Source of the DNA: Microbacterium oxydans
GTDB lineage: Bacteria > Actinomycetota > Actinomycetes > Actinomycetales > Microbacteriaceae
DNA: 55,385 nt
Assembly (NCBI RefSeq): GCF_000956525.1
Contig: NZ_JYIW01000013.1
Coordinates: 1-55,385 of the forward strand
Direction: 5' to 3'
Shown here: piece after piece, positions 8,045-18,015 of the stretch
Layout: each line of letters opens with the position of its first letter
Position numbering within the stretch: the first letter of the stretch is position 1
Made by a program: the position numbers and the translations under genes
The notes under the pieces: model-generated
What the model was told of the DNA's origin: nothing
Databases searched by the model: none
What the model saw: only the letters and a program-made list of their open reading frames with translations

Positions 8045-9334
8045 TCACCGCAGGTCGTAGACCCGCTTGTACTTGCCCTCGCTGCGGGGCAGCGCGCCCG
8101 GTTCCTCGAGCTGCACCCGGACGCTCGATCCGATGTGCGTCTTGATCCGCTGGGCGAGCACCTGGGCGGCAGCCTCGCACACCTCGCGCTCGAGCAGCGG
8201 GTGCCGCTCGATCCGGACGGTCATGACATCGAGATGGGCCTCGTGGCGCAGTTCGATGACGAAGTGGGGCGTGAGCTGCTCGATGCCGAGCGCGAGCTCC
8301 TCGATCTGGGTCGGGAAGATGTTCACGCCGCGGAGGATGATCATGTCGTCGTTGCGCCCGGTGATCTTCTCCATCCGACGCATCCCCGGCCGTGCCGTCC
8401 CCGGCAGCAGCCTCGTGAGGTCTCTGGTGCGATACCGGATGACCGGGAACGCCTGCTTCGTGAGCGAGGTGAAGACGAGCTCACCGGTCTCGCCGTCGGG
8501 CAGCGGGGCGCCATCGGCATCCACGATCTCGGGCAGGAAGTGGTCTTCCCAGATGTGCGGGCCGTCCTTGGTCTCGACGCACTCGTTGCCGACGCCGGGA
8601 CCCATCACCTCGCTGAGTCCGTAGATGTCGACCGCGTCGATGCCGAGGCGCTGCTCCAGCTCGGCACGCATCTCATTCGTCCACGGCTCGGCGCCGAGCA
8701 CGGCGACCTTCAGCGACGTGGATGTCGGGTCGATACCGGCATCCGCCATCGCATCCGCGATCGTCAGCAGGTAGCTCGGGGTGCAGAGGATCGCGTCCGG
8801 CTCGAAGTCGCGGATCAGCTGCACCTGCCTGGCGGTCTGGCCGCCTGACATCGGGATGACGGTCGCGCCGAGCTTCTCGATACCGGCATGCGCGCCGAGT
8901 CCGCCGGTGAACAGCCCATAGCCGTAGGCGTTGTGCACCTTCATCCCCGGTCGGATGCCGGAGGCGCGCAGCGACCGCGCCACGAGCGTGGCCCAGTTGT
9001 CGAGGTCGGTCTGCGTGTACCCGACGACCGTGGGGCGCCCGGTCGTGCCGGACGACGCATGGATGCGGCGGACCTCCGCCATCGGCACCGCGAACATGCC
9101 GAACGGGTAGGTGCGGCGGAGATCCTCCTTGGTCGTGAACGGCAGCCGCTGCACATCCTCGAGCGTGCGGATGTCATCGGGCGAGACTCCGGCGTCGTCG
9201 AGCGTGCGAGTGTAATGCGGCACGTTCGCATAGGCGTGGCGCACGGTCCACTGCAGCCGTTCCAGCTGCAGGGCTTCGATCTCGTCCCTGCTGAGGCGCT
9301 CCTCCGGATCGAGGGCATCGGACATCGTCGTCAT
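8045..9334 (-). CDS. paaK: Phenylacetate-CoA ligase
   Basis: 429 residues from ATG 9334, which has a strong GAGGAG site; upstream in-frame starts are ignored. Activates phenylacetate with ATP and CoA, the entry step of the pathway. Adenylate-forming motifs: SSGTTGRPTVVGYTQ (ATP loop, ~residue 95), YGLSEVMGPGVGNEC, and the hinge RTRDLTRLLPG. The C-terminal GKYKRVYDL holds the catalytic-lysine region. N-terminal QWTVRHAYANVPHYTRTLD is typical of PaaK. It is the last gene of the paaJFHZIK operon, ~40 bp after paaI. Confidence 0.96.
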   Translation of the reverse strand: MTTMSDALDPEERLSRDEIEALQLERLQWTVRHAYANVPHYTRTLDDAGVSPDDIRTLEDVQRLPFTTKEDLRRTYPFGMFAVPMAEVRRIHASSGTTGRPTVVGYTQTDLDNWATLVARSLRASGIRPGMKVHNAYGYGLFTGGLGAHAGIEKLGATVIPMSGGQTARQVQLIRDFEPDAILCTPSYLLTIADAMADAGIDPTSTSLKVAVLGAEPWTNEMRAELEQRLGIDAVDIYGLSEVMGPGVGNECVETKDGPHIWEDHFLPEIVDADGAPLPDGETGELVFTSLTKQAFPVIRYRTRDLTRLLPGTARPGMRRMEKITGRNDDMIILRGVNIFPTQIEELALGIEQLTPHFVIELRHEAHLDVMTVRIERHPLLEREVCEAAAQVLAQRIKTHIGSSVRVQLEEPGALPRSEGKYKRVYDLR

Positions 9335-9374
9335 CGCTTCTCCTCTTCGCGCAGTGCGTGCCTGCGTCATGCGG

Positions 9375-9764
9375 TCAGTCCGTGGTGCGGTTGGTGGTGA
9401 TCGATCGCCCGCGGAACTCGGCGACGACATCGCCGGTCTCGTCCGTGACGGTCACGTCGTAGAGGCCGGTGCGACCGCTCACGACCCTCCGGAGGGCGGA
9501 TGCCCGCAGCGTCTGCCCTGCCTTCGTCGACTTCAGGAAGGTGATATCGGCGCCGGCGGCGACCGTGACCCGCTCGTCCTCGTTGCAGGCGATCGCGAAG
9601 GCGGTGTCGGCGAGTGCGAACACGAGGCCGCCGTGAGTGATCAGGAAGCCGTTCAGCATGTCCTCCCGCACGGTCATCGAGACGACCGCCTCGCCCGGTG
9701 CGTCGACCTCGACCTGCAGGCCGAGCATCGCCGCGGCTGCGTCGCGCTGCATCATCGGCCTCAT
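9375..9764 (-). CDS. paaI: Hydroxyphenylacetyl-CoA thioesterase PaaI (hotdog fold)
   Basis: 129 residues. Hotdog-fold thioesterase that releases CoA from stalled ring-hydroxylated phenylacetyl-CoA intermediates, preventing CoA trapping. The central signature NGFLITHGGLVFALADTAFA contains the HGG loop and the catalytic Asp of the PaaI family. The ATG overlaps the paaZ stop (ATGA), so translation is coupled. Family-typical length. Confidence 0.94.
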   Translation of the reverse strand: MRPMMQRDAAAAMLGLQVEVDAPGEAVVSMTVREDMLNGFLITHGGLVFALADTAFAIACNEDERVTVAAGADITFLKSTKAGQTLRASALRRVVSGRTGLYDVTVTDETGDVVAEFRGRSITTNRTTD

Positions 9765-11911
9765 GCGGCATCCGCCTGCTTGCTCACCAGTGTGAGCACG
9801 TCATAGGTCGCGACCAGCTCGTCGTCCTGATTGCGGATCACGGCGTCCCAGCGCACCTCGCCGTACTCGTCGGTCTCGCGCGGGGTGATCTGCTTCGCGG
9901 TGAGCTCGACCCGGATCGCATCGCCGGGGGAGACCGGGGTGATGAATCGCAGGTTCTCCAGACCGGAGTTCGCGAGCACGGGGCCGGGCTCGGGATCGAC
10001 GAAGAGGCCGGCCGCCCACGAGACGAGCAGGTAGCCGTGTGCCACGCGTCCGGGGAAGAACGGGTTCGCCGCAGCCGCCGTCTCGTCCATGTGCGCGTAG
10101 AAGGTGTCGCCGGTGAAGTGCGCGAAGGTCTCGATGTCGGCGAGCGTGACCTCGCGCGACGCCGAGGCGATCTGGTCGCCGATCCGCAGCTCCGCGAGCG
10201 ACTTGCGGAACGGATGCCGTCCGCCGCTGTTCGCTGCGGACCCCGTGTGCCACACGCCGGTCAGCGCTGTGAGCATCTCGGGGGAGCCCTGCACGGCGGT
10301 GCGCTGCATGTGATGAAGCACCGCGCGGATGCCGCCGAGCTCTTCGCCGCCGCCAGCGCGCCCGGGACCGCCGTGCACGAGGTTCGGCAGCGGCGAGCCG
10401 TGGCCGGTCGAGGAGCGGGCGTCGTCGCGGTCGAGCAGCAGCATCCGGCCGTTGAAGGCGGCGATGCCGGTGGCGAGCTCCACAGCCTGCGCCGCATCGT
10501 GCGTCGCGATGCTGGTGACGAGTGAACCGCCGCCACGAGCGACGAGCGCGACCGCCTCTGCCGTGGTGTCGTACGTGAGCAGCGACGAGACGGGACCGAA
10601 CGCCTCCACGGTGTGGGCGGCATCGGCCTGTGCGTCGTCGAACCGCAGCAGCACGGGCGAGACGAACGCGCCGTCGGAGGACGGGCCGGTCGTGCCATCA
10701 GCGCGGCGCACGTCCGGAGCATCCGTCGTGCCGACGACGACCCTGCCGCCGGCGTCCTGCAGCTTCTGCACCTGCCGCAGCACCTCGTCGCGCTGCGCGA
10801 TCGACGCGAGCGGACCCATCGTCACGCCGTCGGCGCGCGGGTCACCGAGCACGGTCTTCTCGGCGATCCGGGCCTGCACCGCCGCGATCACTGCGTCCGC
10901 CGAGGCGCCGGGGACGATGGCGCGACGGATCGCGGTGCACTTCTGGCCGGCCTTCGTCGTCATCTCGGTGACGAGCTGGCGCACATACGCGTCGAACTCG
11001 GGCGTGCCCTCGACCGCATCGGTGCCGAGCACCGAGGCGTTGATCGAGTCGGTCTCGGCGGTGAACCGTACGCCGCCGGTCTGCACTGACGGGTGCGCCT
11101 TTAGGCTCTCGGCGGTCGATGCGCTGCCGGTGAAGCCGACGATGTCGCCGAGCCGCAGATGGTCGAGCAGGTGCGGCACGCTGCCGCTCACGAGCTGCAG
11201 CGACCCCTCCGGGAGCAGCCCGGATTCCACGAGGATGCGCACCATCGCCTCGGCGAGGTACCCCGTCGGTGTCGCCGGCTTCACGAGCGTCGGCATGCCG
11301 GCGAGGAACGCGGGGGCGAGCTTCTCCAGCGAGCCCCAGACCGGGAAGTTGAAGGCGTTGATCTGCACAGCGACGCCGGGAAGCGTCGTGTAGACGTGGC
11401 GGCCGAGGAACGAGCCGTCCTTCGACAGCGGCTCGACCGGACCCTCGACGTGCACCGTGCTGTTCGGCAGCTCTCGCCGGCCCTTGCCGGAGTACGAGAA
11501 CAGCACCCCGATGCCGCCGTCGATGTCGACCCAGGAGTCGCCCTTCGTCGCACCGGTGCGCGCGGACAGCACGTAGAGCTCGTCCTTGCGCTCGGTCAGC
11601 GCGAGCGCGAACTGCTTGAGCAGCACGGCGCGCTGGTGGAAGGTGAGCGCGGCGAGGCTGGCGTGCCCGGTCGTGCGGGCGTACTCGAGGGCGCCGGCGA
11701 GATCGAGTCCCTCGGTCGAGACCGTCGTGACGATCTCGCCGGTGGAGGCATCGCGCACCGCGGTGCCCTTCGGGCTCTCGTTCTTGGGTCCCTTCGACAG
11801 GTTCTCGTCGTTGGGTCCCTTCGACGGGCTCTCGTCGTTGGGTCCCTGAGCCTGTCGAAGGGCGGGCGTCCACCATGCACCCCGGACGTAGCTCGGCAGG
11901 TAGTCGGTCAT
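9761..11911 (-). CDS. paaZ: Bifunctional oxepin-CoA hydrolase / semialdehyde dehydrogenase PaaZ with repeat-encoded insertion
   Basis: 716 residues from ATG 11911. Opens the oxepin-CoA ring and oxidises the resulting aldehyde to 3-oxo-5,6-dehydrosuberyl-CoA. The N-terminal aldehyde dehydrogenase domain shows GFTGSAST and the catalytic Cys in KAGQKCTAIRR. The C-terminal MaoC-like hydratase domain shows FAHFTGDTFYAH and VAHGYLLVSW. Unlike relatives of ~680 residues, it carries ~35 extra residues near position 20 (three 9-residue units such as NDESPSKGP), encoded by 27-bp tandem copies of the dispersed repeat at 11763-11862. The insertion follows the conserved start (SYVRGAWW), so it probably forms a surface loop. 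Overlaps paaH and paaI by 4 bp each. Confidence 0.95.
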   Translation of the reverse strand: MTDYLPSYVRGAWWTPALRQAQGPNDESPSKGPNDENLSKGPKNESPKGTAVRDASTGEIVTTVSTEGLDLAGALEYARTTGHASLAALTFHQRAVLLKQFALALTERKDELYVLSARTGATKGDSWVDIDGGIGVLFSYSGKGRRELPNSTVHVEGPVEPLSKDGSFLGRHVYTTLPGVAVQINAFNFPVWGSLEKLAPAFLAGMPTLVKPATPTGYLAEAMVRILVESGLLPEGSLQLVSGSVPHLLDHLRLGDIVGFTGSASTAESLKAHPSVQTGGVRFTAETDSINASVLGTDAVEGTPEFDAYVRQLVTEMTTKAGQKCTAIRRAIVPGASADAVIAAVQARIAEKTVLGDPRADGVTMGPLASIAQRDEVLRQVQKLQDAGGRVVVGTTDAPDVRRADGTTGPSSDGAFVSPVLLRFDDAQADAAHTVEAFGPVSSLLTYDTTAEAVALVARGGGSLVTSIATHDAAQAVELATGIAAFNGRMLLLDRDDARSSTGHGSPLPNLVHGGPGRAGGGEELGGIRAVLHHMQRTAVQGSPEMLTALTGVWHTGSAANSGGRHPFRKSLAELRIGDQIASASREVTLADIETFAHFTGDTFYAHMDETAAAANPFFPGRVAHGYLLVSWAAGLFVDPEPGPVLANSGLENLRFITPVSPGDAIRVELTAKQITPRETDEYGEVRWDAVIRNQDDELVATYDVLTLVSKQADAA
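11763..11862. repeat. In-frame tandem 27-bp repeats inside paaZ
   Basis: Units start at about 11781, 11808 and 11835, with a degenerate unit at 11763-11780. Each unit contains GGGTCCCT plus TTCGACAGG/TTCGACGGG or, in the last, the intact core CCCTGAGCCTGTCGAAGGG. 27 bp equals nine codons, so copy-number change keeps paaZ in frame. Clearly related to the intergenic repeat family. Confidence 0.85.
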
Positions 11912-12786
11912 CGCTCCTCGTTCCATGTGTAGAACCCTTCGCCGCTCTTGCGGCCCAGCTTTCCCTCGGCGACCATGCGACGCAGCAGTGCCGGCGGTGC
12001 GAAGCGCTCGCCGAAGGCGCGCTCCAGTTCCTCGGCGATGCCGAGACGCACGTCGAGGCCGACGATGTCGGTGGTGCGCAGCGGACCCATCGGGTGTCGA
12101 TACCCGAGCGTCATCGCGGCGTCGATGTCAGCGGCCGACGCGACGCCTTCCTCGAGCATCCGGATCGCCTCCAGGCCGAGCACGACCCCGAGCCGCGACG
12201 ATGCGAACCCGGGGGAGTCGCTGACGACGATCGGCGTCTTGCCCAGGGCCGCCACCCAGCCGCCGGCCCGCGCGACGACATCGGAGTCGGTCGCAGTGCC
12301 GCGCACGATCTCGACCAGCGCCGATGCGGGCACCGGGTTGAAGAAGTGCAGCCCGAGGAACCGGGCGGGGCGCAGCCGGTTCGCGGCCAGGTCGTCGATG
12401 GAGATCGAGGAGGTGTTGCTGGCGAGCGTCGCGTGCGTGGGCATCGCCGCCTCGGCGCGGGCGAGCGCCTGCTCCTTGAGCTCGCGATCCTCCGGCACTG
12501 CCTCGATCACGAGGTCGCACCGCTCGAACGCGGCGATGTCGGTGCCGGTCGAGAGGCGGCCGTGCAGCTCCGTCGCGTCGAGGGCTGGATCCCGCTCGAC
12601 GGAGCGGCGGAGGCTGTCTCCGACGCGCTGCGATGCGGCATCCGCGCTGGCGTCGTCGCGCTCGACGACGCTGACGCTCGACCCCGCCAGCAGGAAGGCG
12701 TGCGCGATGCCGGCACCCATGCGCCCACCGCCGAGCACGCCGACGCGACCTGGCGCGGTGCCCGTGCTCGTGGTGTCGACGCTCAT
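11908..12786 (-). CDS. paaH: 3-hydroxyacyl-CoA dehydrogenase PaaH
   Basis: 292 residues from ATG 12786. NAD-dependent oxidation of 3-hydroxyadipyl-CoA to 3-oxoadipyl-CoA. N-terminal Rossmann fold GVLGGGRMGAGIAHAFLLAG; CoA/NAD segment SNTSSISIDDLA; catalytic His in FLGLHFFNPVP with the downstream Glu in VEIVRG; C-terminal helical domain ending GRKSGEGFYTWN, standard for the family. Overlaps paaF and paaZ by 4 bp on either side, so the operon is fully coupled. Confidence 0.95.
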   Translation of the reverse strand: MSVDTTSTGTAPGRVGVLGGGRMGAGIAHAFLLAGSSVSVVERDDASADAASQRVGDSLRRSVERDPALDATELHGRLSTGTDIAAFERCDLVIEAVPEDRELKEQALARAEAAMPTHATLASNTSSISIDDLAANRLRPARFLGLHFFNPVPASALVEIVRGTATDSDVVARAGGWVAALGKTPIVVSDSPGFASSRLGVVLGLEAIRMLEEGVASAADIDAAMTLGYRHPMGPLRTTDIVGLDVRLGIAEELERAFGERFAPPALLRRMVAEGKLGRKSGEGFYTWNEER

Positions 12787-13510
12787 CGGCTCTTCCGTTC
12801 CAGGAACGCGGTCATGCGGCGATGCTTCTCCGGTGATTCGAACAGCTCGGCCTGCAGCTCGAGCTCGATCGCCGGATGCGCAGTCCGCGGGGCGCGGAGC
12901 GCGCGTTTGGTGTGCTGCGTCGCCAGCGGGTCGTTGGCTGCGATGCGATCGGCGATCCCGTGCGCGGCCGCGAGCAGTTCCTCGGCCGGATGCAGCGCCG
13001 AGACCACCCCCCAGTGCAGTGCCTCGTCGGCATCCAGCGTCCGCCCGGTGAGGAGCAGTTCGCTCGCCCGCGCATCGCCGACGATCTCGGGGAGTCGCCA
13101 GGTCGCGCCGGCCGCAGCCATGATGCCGAGCCCGGTCTCGGGGTTGCCGATGCGCAGCGACGGCGTTGCGATGCGGATGTCGGCCGCATAGGCGAGTTCG
13201 GCGCCACCGCCGAGTGCGTAGCCGTCGATCCCCGCGATCACCGGCATCGGAAGGTCGGCGATGCGGATGAAGGCCATCGCGTTGATGCCCTTCCTCGCGT
13301 CGTCGGCTGTGCGATCGCGGAGCTGGGCGATGTCGGCGCCGGCAGCGAAGACGCCGTCGGAGCCGGTGAGGATCAGGGTGCGCGGGGTGGCTTCGAGCTC
13401 GGTGCACAGCTCGTGCAGGGCGTCGATCGTGTCCTGATCGATCGCATTGCGCTTCTCGGGGCGGTCGAGGGTGGCGATGACCCGATCGTCGCGCTCCTCG
13501 ATGCGCAGCG

Positions 13511-13514
<4 letters not shown>
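12783..13514 (-). CDS. paaF: Enoyl-CoA hydratase (PaaF type)
   Basis: 243 residues from ATG 13514. Crotonase fold; hydrates 2,3-dehydroadipyl-CoA in the beta-oxidation-like end of the pathway. Oxyanion-hole segments are FAAGADIAQL and IDGYALGGGAELAYAAD. Both hydratase glutamates are present, one in GGGAEL and one in IGNPETGLG, which supports a hydratase (PaaF) rather than the epoxide isomerase PaaG. It is the only crotonase in the window, so PaaG must be elsewhere or its role is covered by this enzyme. 4-bp overlaps with both neighbours. Confidence 0.85.
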
Positions 13515-14698
<1,184 letters not shown>

Positions 14699-14730
14699 CG
14701 TCATCCTCTCGATCGCCAACGCCGGCGATA

Positions 14731-14760
14731 ATTTCAGACCGATCGGTCAGGAATACGATT
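14731..14760. promoter_or_regulatory. Divergent paaJ/paaR operator-promoter
   Basis: GACCGATCGGTC (14737-14748) is a perfect 12-bp palindrome. In the tetR direction, TTTCAG (14732-14737) and TACGAT (14754-14759) have a 16-bp spacer that contains most of the palindrome, a geometry for repression by steric block. The half site GACCG/CGGTC resembles the palindrome before paaA. Binding by the adjacent TetR is inferred. Confidence 0.65.
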
Positions 14761-14810
14761 GCAGATCGCCGCGCGAATGGCAACTCATCGGGAATGACAG
14801 ACTGACCCCT

Positions 14811-15422
14811 ATGGTGCAGCCCGGATTCGAGGCGCCGACCCCCAAGCGCGGTCGGCCCGGTTACGACCGTGAGCAGGTGCTCGCGGTCGCCGTGAAGGTG
14901 TTCAACGAGCAGGGGTACGACGCGACCAGCGTCGCCGACCTGAGCGCGACCCTCGGACTCACCAAGTCGGCGCTGTATCACCACTTCGAGTCCAAGTCGG
15001 CGATCCTCGAACTCGCGCTGAACGACGCGCTGGACGCGCTCGAGGCCGTGGTCGACGACGCGATCGAGCAGCATCCGCTCGCCGCCGACCGCCTGCGGTC
15101 GATCATCCGAGGCGCGGTCCGGGTGCTCACCGAGAAGCTGCCGTCGGTCACGCTGCTGCTCCGCGTGCGGGGCAACGGCGACGTCGAGGCGTCGGCGCTC
15201 GTCCGTCGGCGCGCGTTCGATCAGCGGGTGACGGCGATCGTCACCGAGGCCCAGGCCGAGGGTCTGATCCGTGACGACGTCGATGCGGCGGTCGCGACCA
15301 GGCTGATCTTCGGCATGATCAACTCCGTCGTGGAGTGGTACCGCCCAGGCGGTCCTGTCGATCCCGACGAGCTCGGCGAGGACATCCTCCGCGTGAGCCT
15401 CGACGGGCTGCAGTCGCGCTGA
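14811..15422 (+). CDS. paaR: TetR-family regulator of the paa genes (PaaR-like)
   Basis: 203 residues. N-terminal TetR helix-turn-helix (VFNEQGYDATSVADLSATLG then LTKSALYHHFESKSAIL) and a C-terminal ligand pocket of helices. It is divergent from paaJ and sits next to a perfect palindrome; a related palindrome stands before paaA. In other beta- and actinobacterial paa clusters a TetR regulator called PaaR responds to phenylacetyl-CoA and represses the pathway; by position and family this is the same role here, but the ligand is not shown by sequence. Confidence 0.82.
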   Translation: MVQPGFEAPTPKRGRPGYDREQVLAVAVKVFNEQGYDATSVADLSATLGLTKSALYHHFESKSAILELALNDALDALEAVVDDAIEQHPLAADRLRSIIRGAVRVLTEKLPSVTLLLRVRGNGDVEASALVRRRAFDQRVTAIVTEAQAEGLIRDDVDAAVATRLIFGMINSVVEWYRPGGPVDPDELGEDILRVSLDGLQSR

Positions 15423-15458
15423 CCGCCGGTCGCAGGTTCAGAATTCAGCAAATCCGGC

Positions 15459-16226
15459 TCAGTCCTCTGCCGACGCAATGCGCGGGGGCCACGTCGTCGC
15501 CCCGAGCTCGCGTGAGATGTTGCGTGCGGTCTCCCGGAGGGCGTTGAGGACGACATCGGACGCCGGAGCCTGCGACGTCGGCATCACCACCGCGACGGCG
15601 GCGACGATGTCGTTCGAGGCGTCCGCGACCGGTGCGGCGATCGACGACTCGCCCAGCACGGCCTCATCCGTCTCGCTCGCGCTGCCGCGTTCGGCGATCG
15701 CAGGGAGCTCGAGCGTCAACCGCGCGATGTCCGTGATCGTGTCGCCGGTGAGGCTGCGCAGCGGCTGCTCGAACACGGTGCGCTGGAAACCCAGGTCGTA
15801 GGCGAGCAGTACCTTGCCCATGGCGGAGGCGTGGGCGGGGATCGCGACGCCCGTCTCGAGCATCTGCTGACTGTCGTCAGGGCGCAGGTCGTGGTTGATC
15901 ACCAGCACCTCGTGGAAGTGCGGGGCGCCGAGGCGCACCGGCAGGCTGGTGCGGCGCGCGAGCTCCTGCGTCCAGCGCATCGCCCGAGCTCTGACATCGA
16001 GCGTGTCGAGGTAGACGTTGCTGAGTCGAAGCAGCGTGGGGCCGAGCATGTAGCGCTGGCCGCCGCGCTCCTTCGCGACGAGGCCGTGGGCGCGCAGCGA
16101 CTTCACGATGCCGTGCACGGTCGAGGGCGGAAGGCTCAGCGCAGAGGCGAGATCGGTGATGCCGAGGTGGCGCGCACCCTGCAGCAGTTCGAGCACCTTC
16201 GCGGCGCGGTCGATGGCCTGGATCAT
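15459..16226 (-). CDS. IclR-family transcriptional regulator
   Basis: 255 residues from ATG 16226. N-terminal winged helix (AIDRAAKVLELL; GITDLASALSLPPSTVHGIVKSL) and C-terminal IclR effector domain (SLPVRLGAPHFHEVLVINHD; GVAIPAHASAMGKVLLA). Divergent from dhaK with a clear promoter and an ATTCG-N7-CGAAT palindrome between them, so it probably controls the dihydroxyacetone kinase operon. A GylR/glycerol-type effector is possible but not shown. Convergent with paaR, 36 bp away. Confidence 0.88.
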   Translation of the reverse strand: MIQAIDRAAKVLELLQGARHLGITDLASALSLPPSTVHGIVKSLRAHGLVAKERGGQRYMLGPTLLRLSNVYLDTLDVRARAMRWTQELARRTSLPVRLGAPHFHEVLVINHDLRPDDSQQMLETGVAIPAHASAMGKVLLAYDLGFQRTVFEQPLRSLTGDTITDIARLTLELPAIAERGSASETDEAVLGESSIAAPVADASNDIVAAVAVVMPTSQAPASDVVLNALRETARNISRELGATTWPPRIASAED

Positions 16227-16287
16227 CCGGCCGTCCTCTCTTCCGGTTCGTCGTCGAGCCGGTATCGCGTCGCGTCTCAGGTGCACC

Positions 16288-16330
16288 TTGACAACCCGAC
16301 TGCGTCCGAGCATATTCGACATTAACGAAT
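16288..16330 (+). promoter_or_regulatory. dhaKLM promoter and candidate IclR operator
   Basis: TTGACA (16288-16293) and CATATT (16311-16316) are separated by 17 bp, a near-consensus housekeeping promoter. The inverted repeat ATTCG-ACATTAA-CGAAT (16314-16330) overlaps the -10 element, a position suited to repression. A further TTCG..CGAA pair follows downstream. Assigned to the divergent IclR protein by position. Confidence 0.6.
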
Positions 16331-16373
16331 TCCTTTCGGATTTCTGCGAACGATGGTCAAAGGAGATCGCACG

Positions 16374-17366
16374 GTGAAGAAGCTCATCAATGCCCCGGAA
16401 GACGTGCTGGTCGAGTCGCTGCGCGGTGTCGCACTCGCTCATCCAGAACTCTCGGTGGACCTCGAGACGCACGTGATCACGCGCACCACGCCCAAGGATC
16501 AGGGCAAGGTCGCCATCGTCTCCGGTGGTGGCTCCGGCCACGAGCCGCTGCACGGCGGGTTCGTCGGCACCGGCATGCTCGACGCGGCCGTCGCCGGTGA
16601 GGTCTTCACCTCGCCGACGCCCGACCGCGTGCAGGCCGCGACGAAGGCGGTCGACCGCGGAGCCGGCGTGCTGCACATCGTGAAGAACTACACGGGCGAC
16701 GTGCTCAACTTCGAGATGGCCGCAGAACTCGCCGAGATGGACGGTATCGAGGTCGGCACGGTCGTGGTCGACGACGACGTCGCCGTGCAGGACTCGCTCT
16801 ACACCGCAGGCCGCCGCGGCGTCGGCCTCACCGTGCTGCTGGAGAAGCTCGTCGGCGCCGCCGCCGAAGAGGGCCAGGACCTCGCGTCGGTCGTCGCTCT
16901 CGCGAAGCGCGTCAACGGTCAGGGCCGCTCGATGGGCATGGCGCTCACGAGCTGCACCGTGCCGGCGGCGGGCAAGCCCACCTTCGACCTCCCGGACGAC
17001 CAGATGGAGATCGGCATCGGCATCCACGGAGAACCCGGTCGTCACCGCGAGCCGCTGGCCCCGGCGTCCGAGATCGCCAGGCAGCTCGTCGAGCCGATCC
17101 TCGCCGACCTGGACTTCGCCGGTCCCGCGATCGTGATGCTGAACGGCATGGGCGCGACGCCGCAGATCGAGCTGTACCTCATGTACGCAGAGGTCGCTGC
17201 GCTCCTCGAGGCGGCCGGGGTGCAGATCGCCCGAAACCTGGTCGGCAACTACATCACCTCCCTCGACATGGCCGGATGCTCGGTCACGGTGCTGAAGGTG
17301 GATGACGAGCTGCTGCGCCTGTGGGACGCGCCAGTGAACACCCCCGGCCTGCGTTGGGGCGTGTGA
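16374..17366 (+). CDS. dhaK: Dihydroxyacetone kinase subunit DhaK
   Basis: 330 residues from GTG 16374. An ATG at 16353 is in frame, but the ribosome site AAAGGAG lies between the two, so GTG is the start. Binds dihydroxyacetone covalently as a hemiaminal through the His in GIGIHGEPG (~residue 217). [15 protein letters not shown] and [14 protein letters not shown] are family hallmarks. Hands the substrate to DhaL-ATP/ADP for phosphorylation; product is dihydroxyacetone phosphate. First gene of a tight dhaKLM operon. Confidence 0.96.
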   Translation: MKKLINAPEDVLVESLRGVALAHPELSVDLETHVITRTTPKDQGKVAIVSGGGSGHEPLHGGFVGTGMLDAAVAGEVFTSPTPDRVQAATKAVDRGAGVLHIVKNYTGDVLNFEMAAELAEMDGIEVGTVVVDDDVAVQDSLYTAGRRGVGLTVLLEKLVGAAAEEGQDLASVVALAKRVNGQGRSMGMALTSCTVPAAGKPTFDLPDDQMEIGIGIHGEPGRHREPLAPASEIARQLVEPILADLDFAGPAIVMLNGMGATPQIELYLMYAEVAALLEAAGVQIARNLVGNYITSLDMAGCSVTVLKVDDELLRLWDAPVNTPGLRWGV

Positions 17367-17370
17367 TCCG

Positions 17371-18015
17371 ATGACGACGACGATCGACACCACCACCCTG
17401 CTCGACTGGATCACGCGGTTCCGCGATGCGGTGACCGAGAAGCGCGACTGGCTCACCGAACTCGACTCGGCGATCGGCGACGCCGACCATGGCTCGAACA
17501 TGTCTCGCGGCATGACCGCCGTCGTGGAGAAGCTGGGTGCCGGGGCGCCGGCGACCGTCGACGAGCTGCTGAAGAGCGTCGGCATGACGCTGGTCAGCTC
17601 GGTCGGCGGTGCGAGCGGTCCGCTCTACGGCACGCTCTTCCTGCGCATGGGGATGACAGCCGGCGCAGTGACCGAGCTCGACGCCCCAGGGCTCGCCGCA
17701 GCCTTGCGGGCCGGACTCGACGGCATCGTCGCGCGCGGCAAGGCCGAGGCAGGCGACAAGACGATGTTCGACGCGATGGCGCCGGGGGTCGACGCGTTCG
17801 ATGCGGCGATCGCCGGGGGAGCCGACCTCACGGCTGCAGCACGCAGCGCTGCGGATGCCGCCGAGGCCGGTCGTGACGCGACGGTGCCGCTGGTGGCCCG
17901 CAAGGGCCGGGCGAGCTACTTGGGGGAGCGAAGCGCAGGGCACCTCGATCCGGGAGCGGCATCGACCGCACTGCTCTTCGACGCACTCGCGGCCGCCATC
18001 GCCGGCAGTTCCTGA
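17371..18015 (+). CDS. dhaL: Dihydroxyacetone kinase ADP-binding subunit DhaL
   Basis: 214 residues. Helical-barrel nucleotide-binding subunit that phosphorylates DHA on DhaK. Metal-binding Asp residues in IGDADHGSNM, phosphate loop GGASGPLYGT, then GDKTMFDAMAP and the adenine-loop region RKGRASYLGERSAGHLDPGA. Starts 4 bp after dhaK and shares its stop region with the dhaM start. In PTS-dependent systems DhaL keeps its ADP and is rephosphorylated by DhaM; the presence of dhaM next door indicates that type. Confidence 0.95.
   Translation: MTTTIDTTTLLDWITRFRDAVTEKRDWLTELDSAIGDADHGSNMSRGMTAVVEKLGAGAPATVDELLKSVGMTLVSSVGGASGPLYGTLFLRMGMTAGAVTELDAPGLAAALRAGLDGIVARGKAEAGDKTMFDAMAPGVDAFDAAIAGGADLTAAARSAADAAEAGRDATVPLVARKGRASYLGERSAGHLDPGAASTALLFDALAAAIAGSS

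Noticed and set aside
15459..17585. A 708-residue protein on the minus strand across dhaK
   Set aside because: Only its last 255 residues form a family (IclR). The rest is the shadow of dhaK on the opposite strand, with low-complexity composition.
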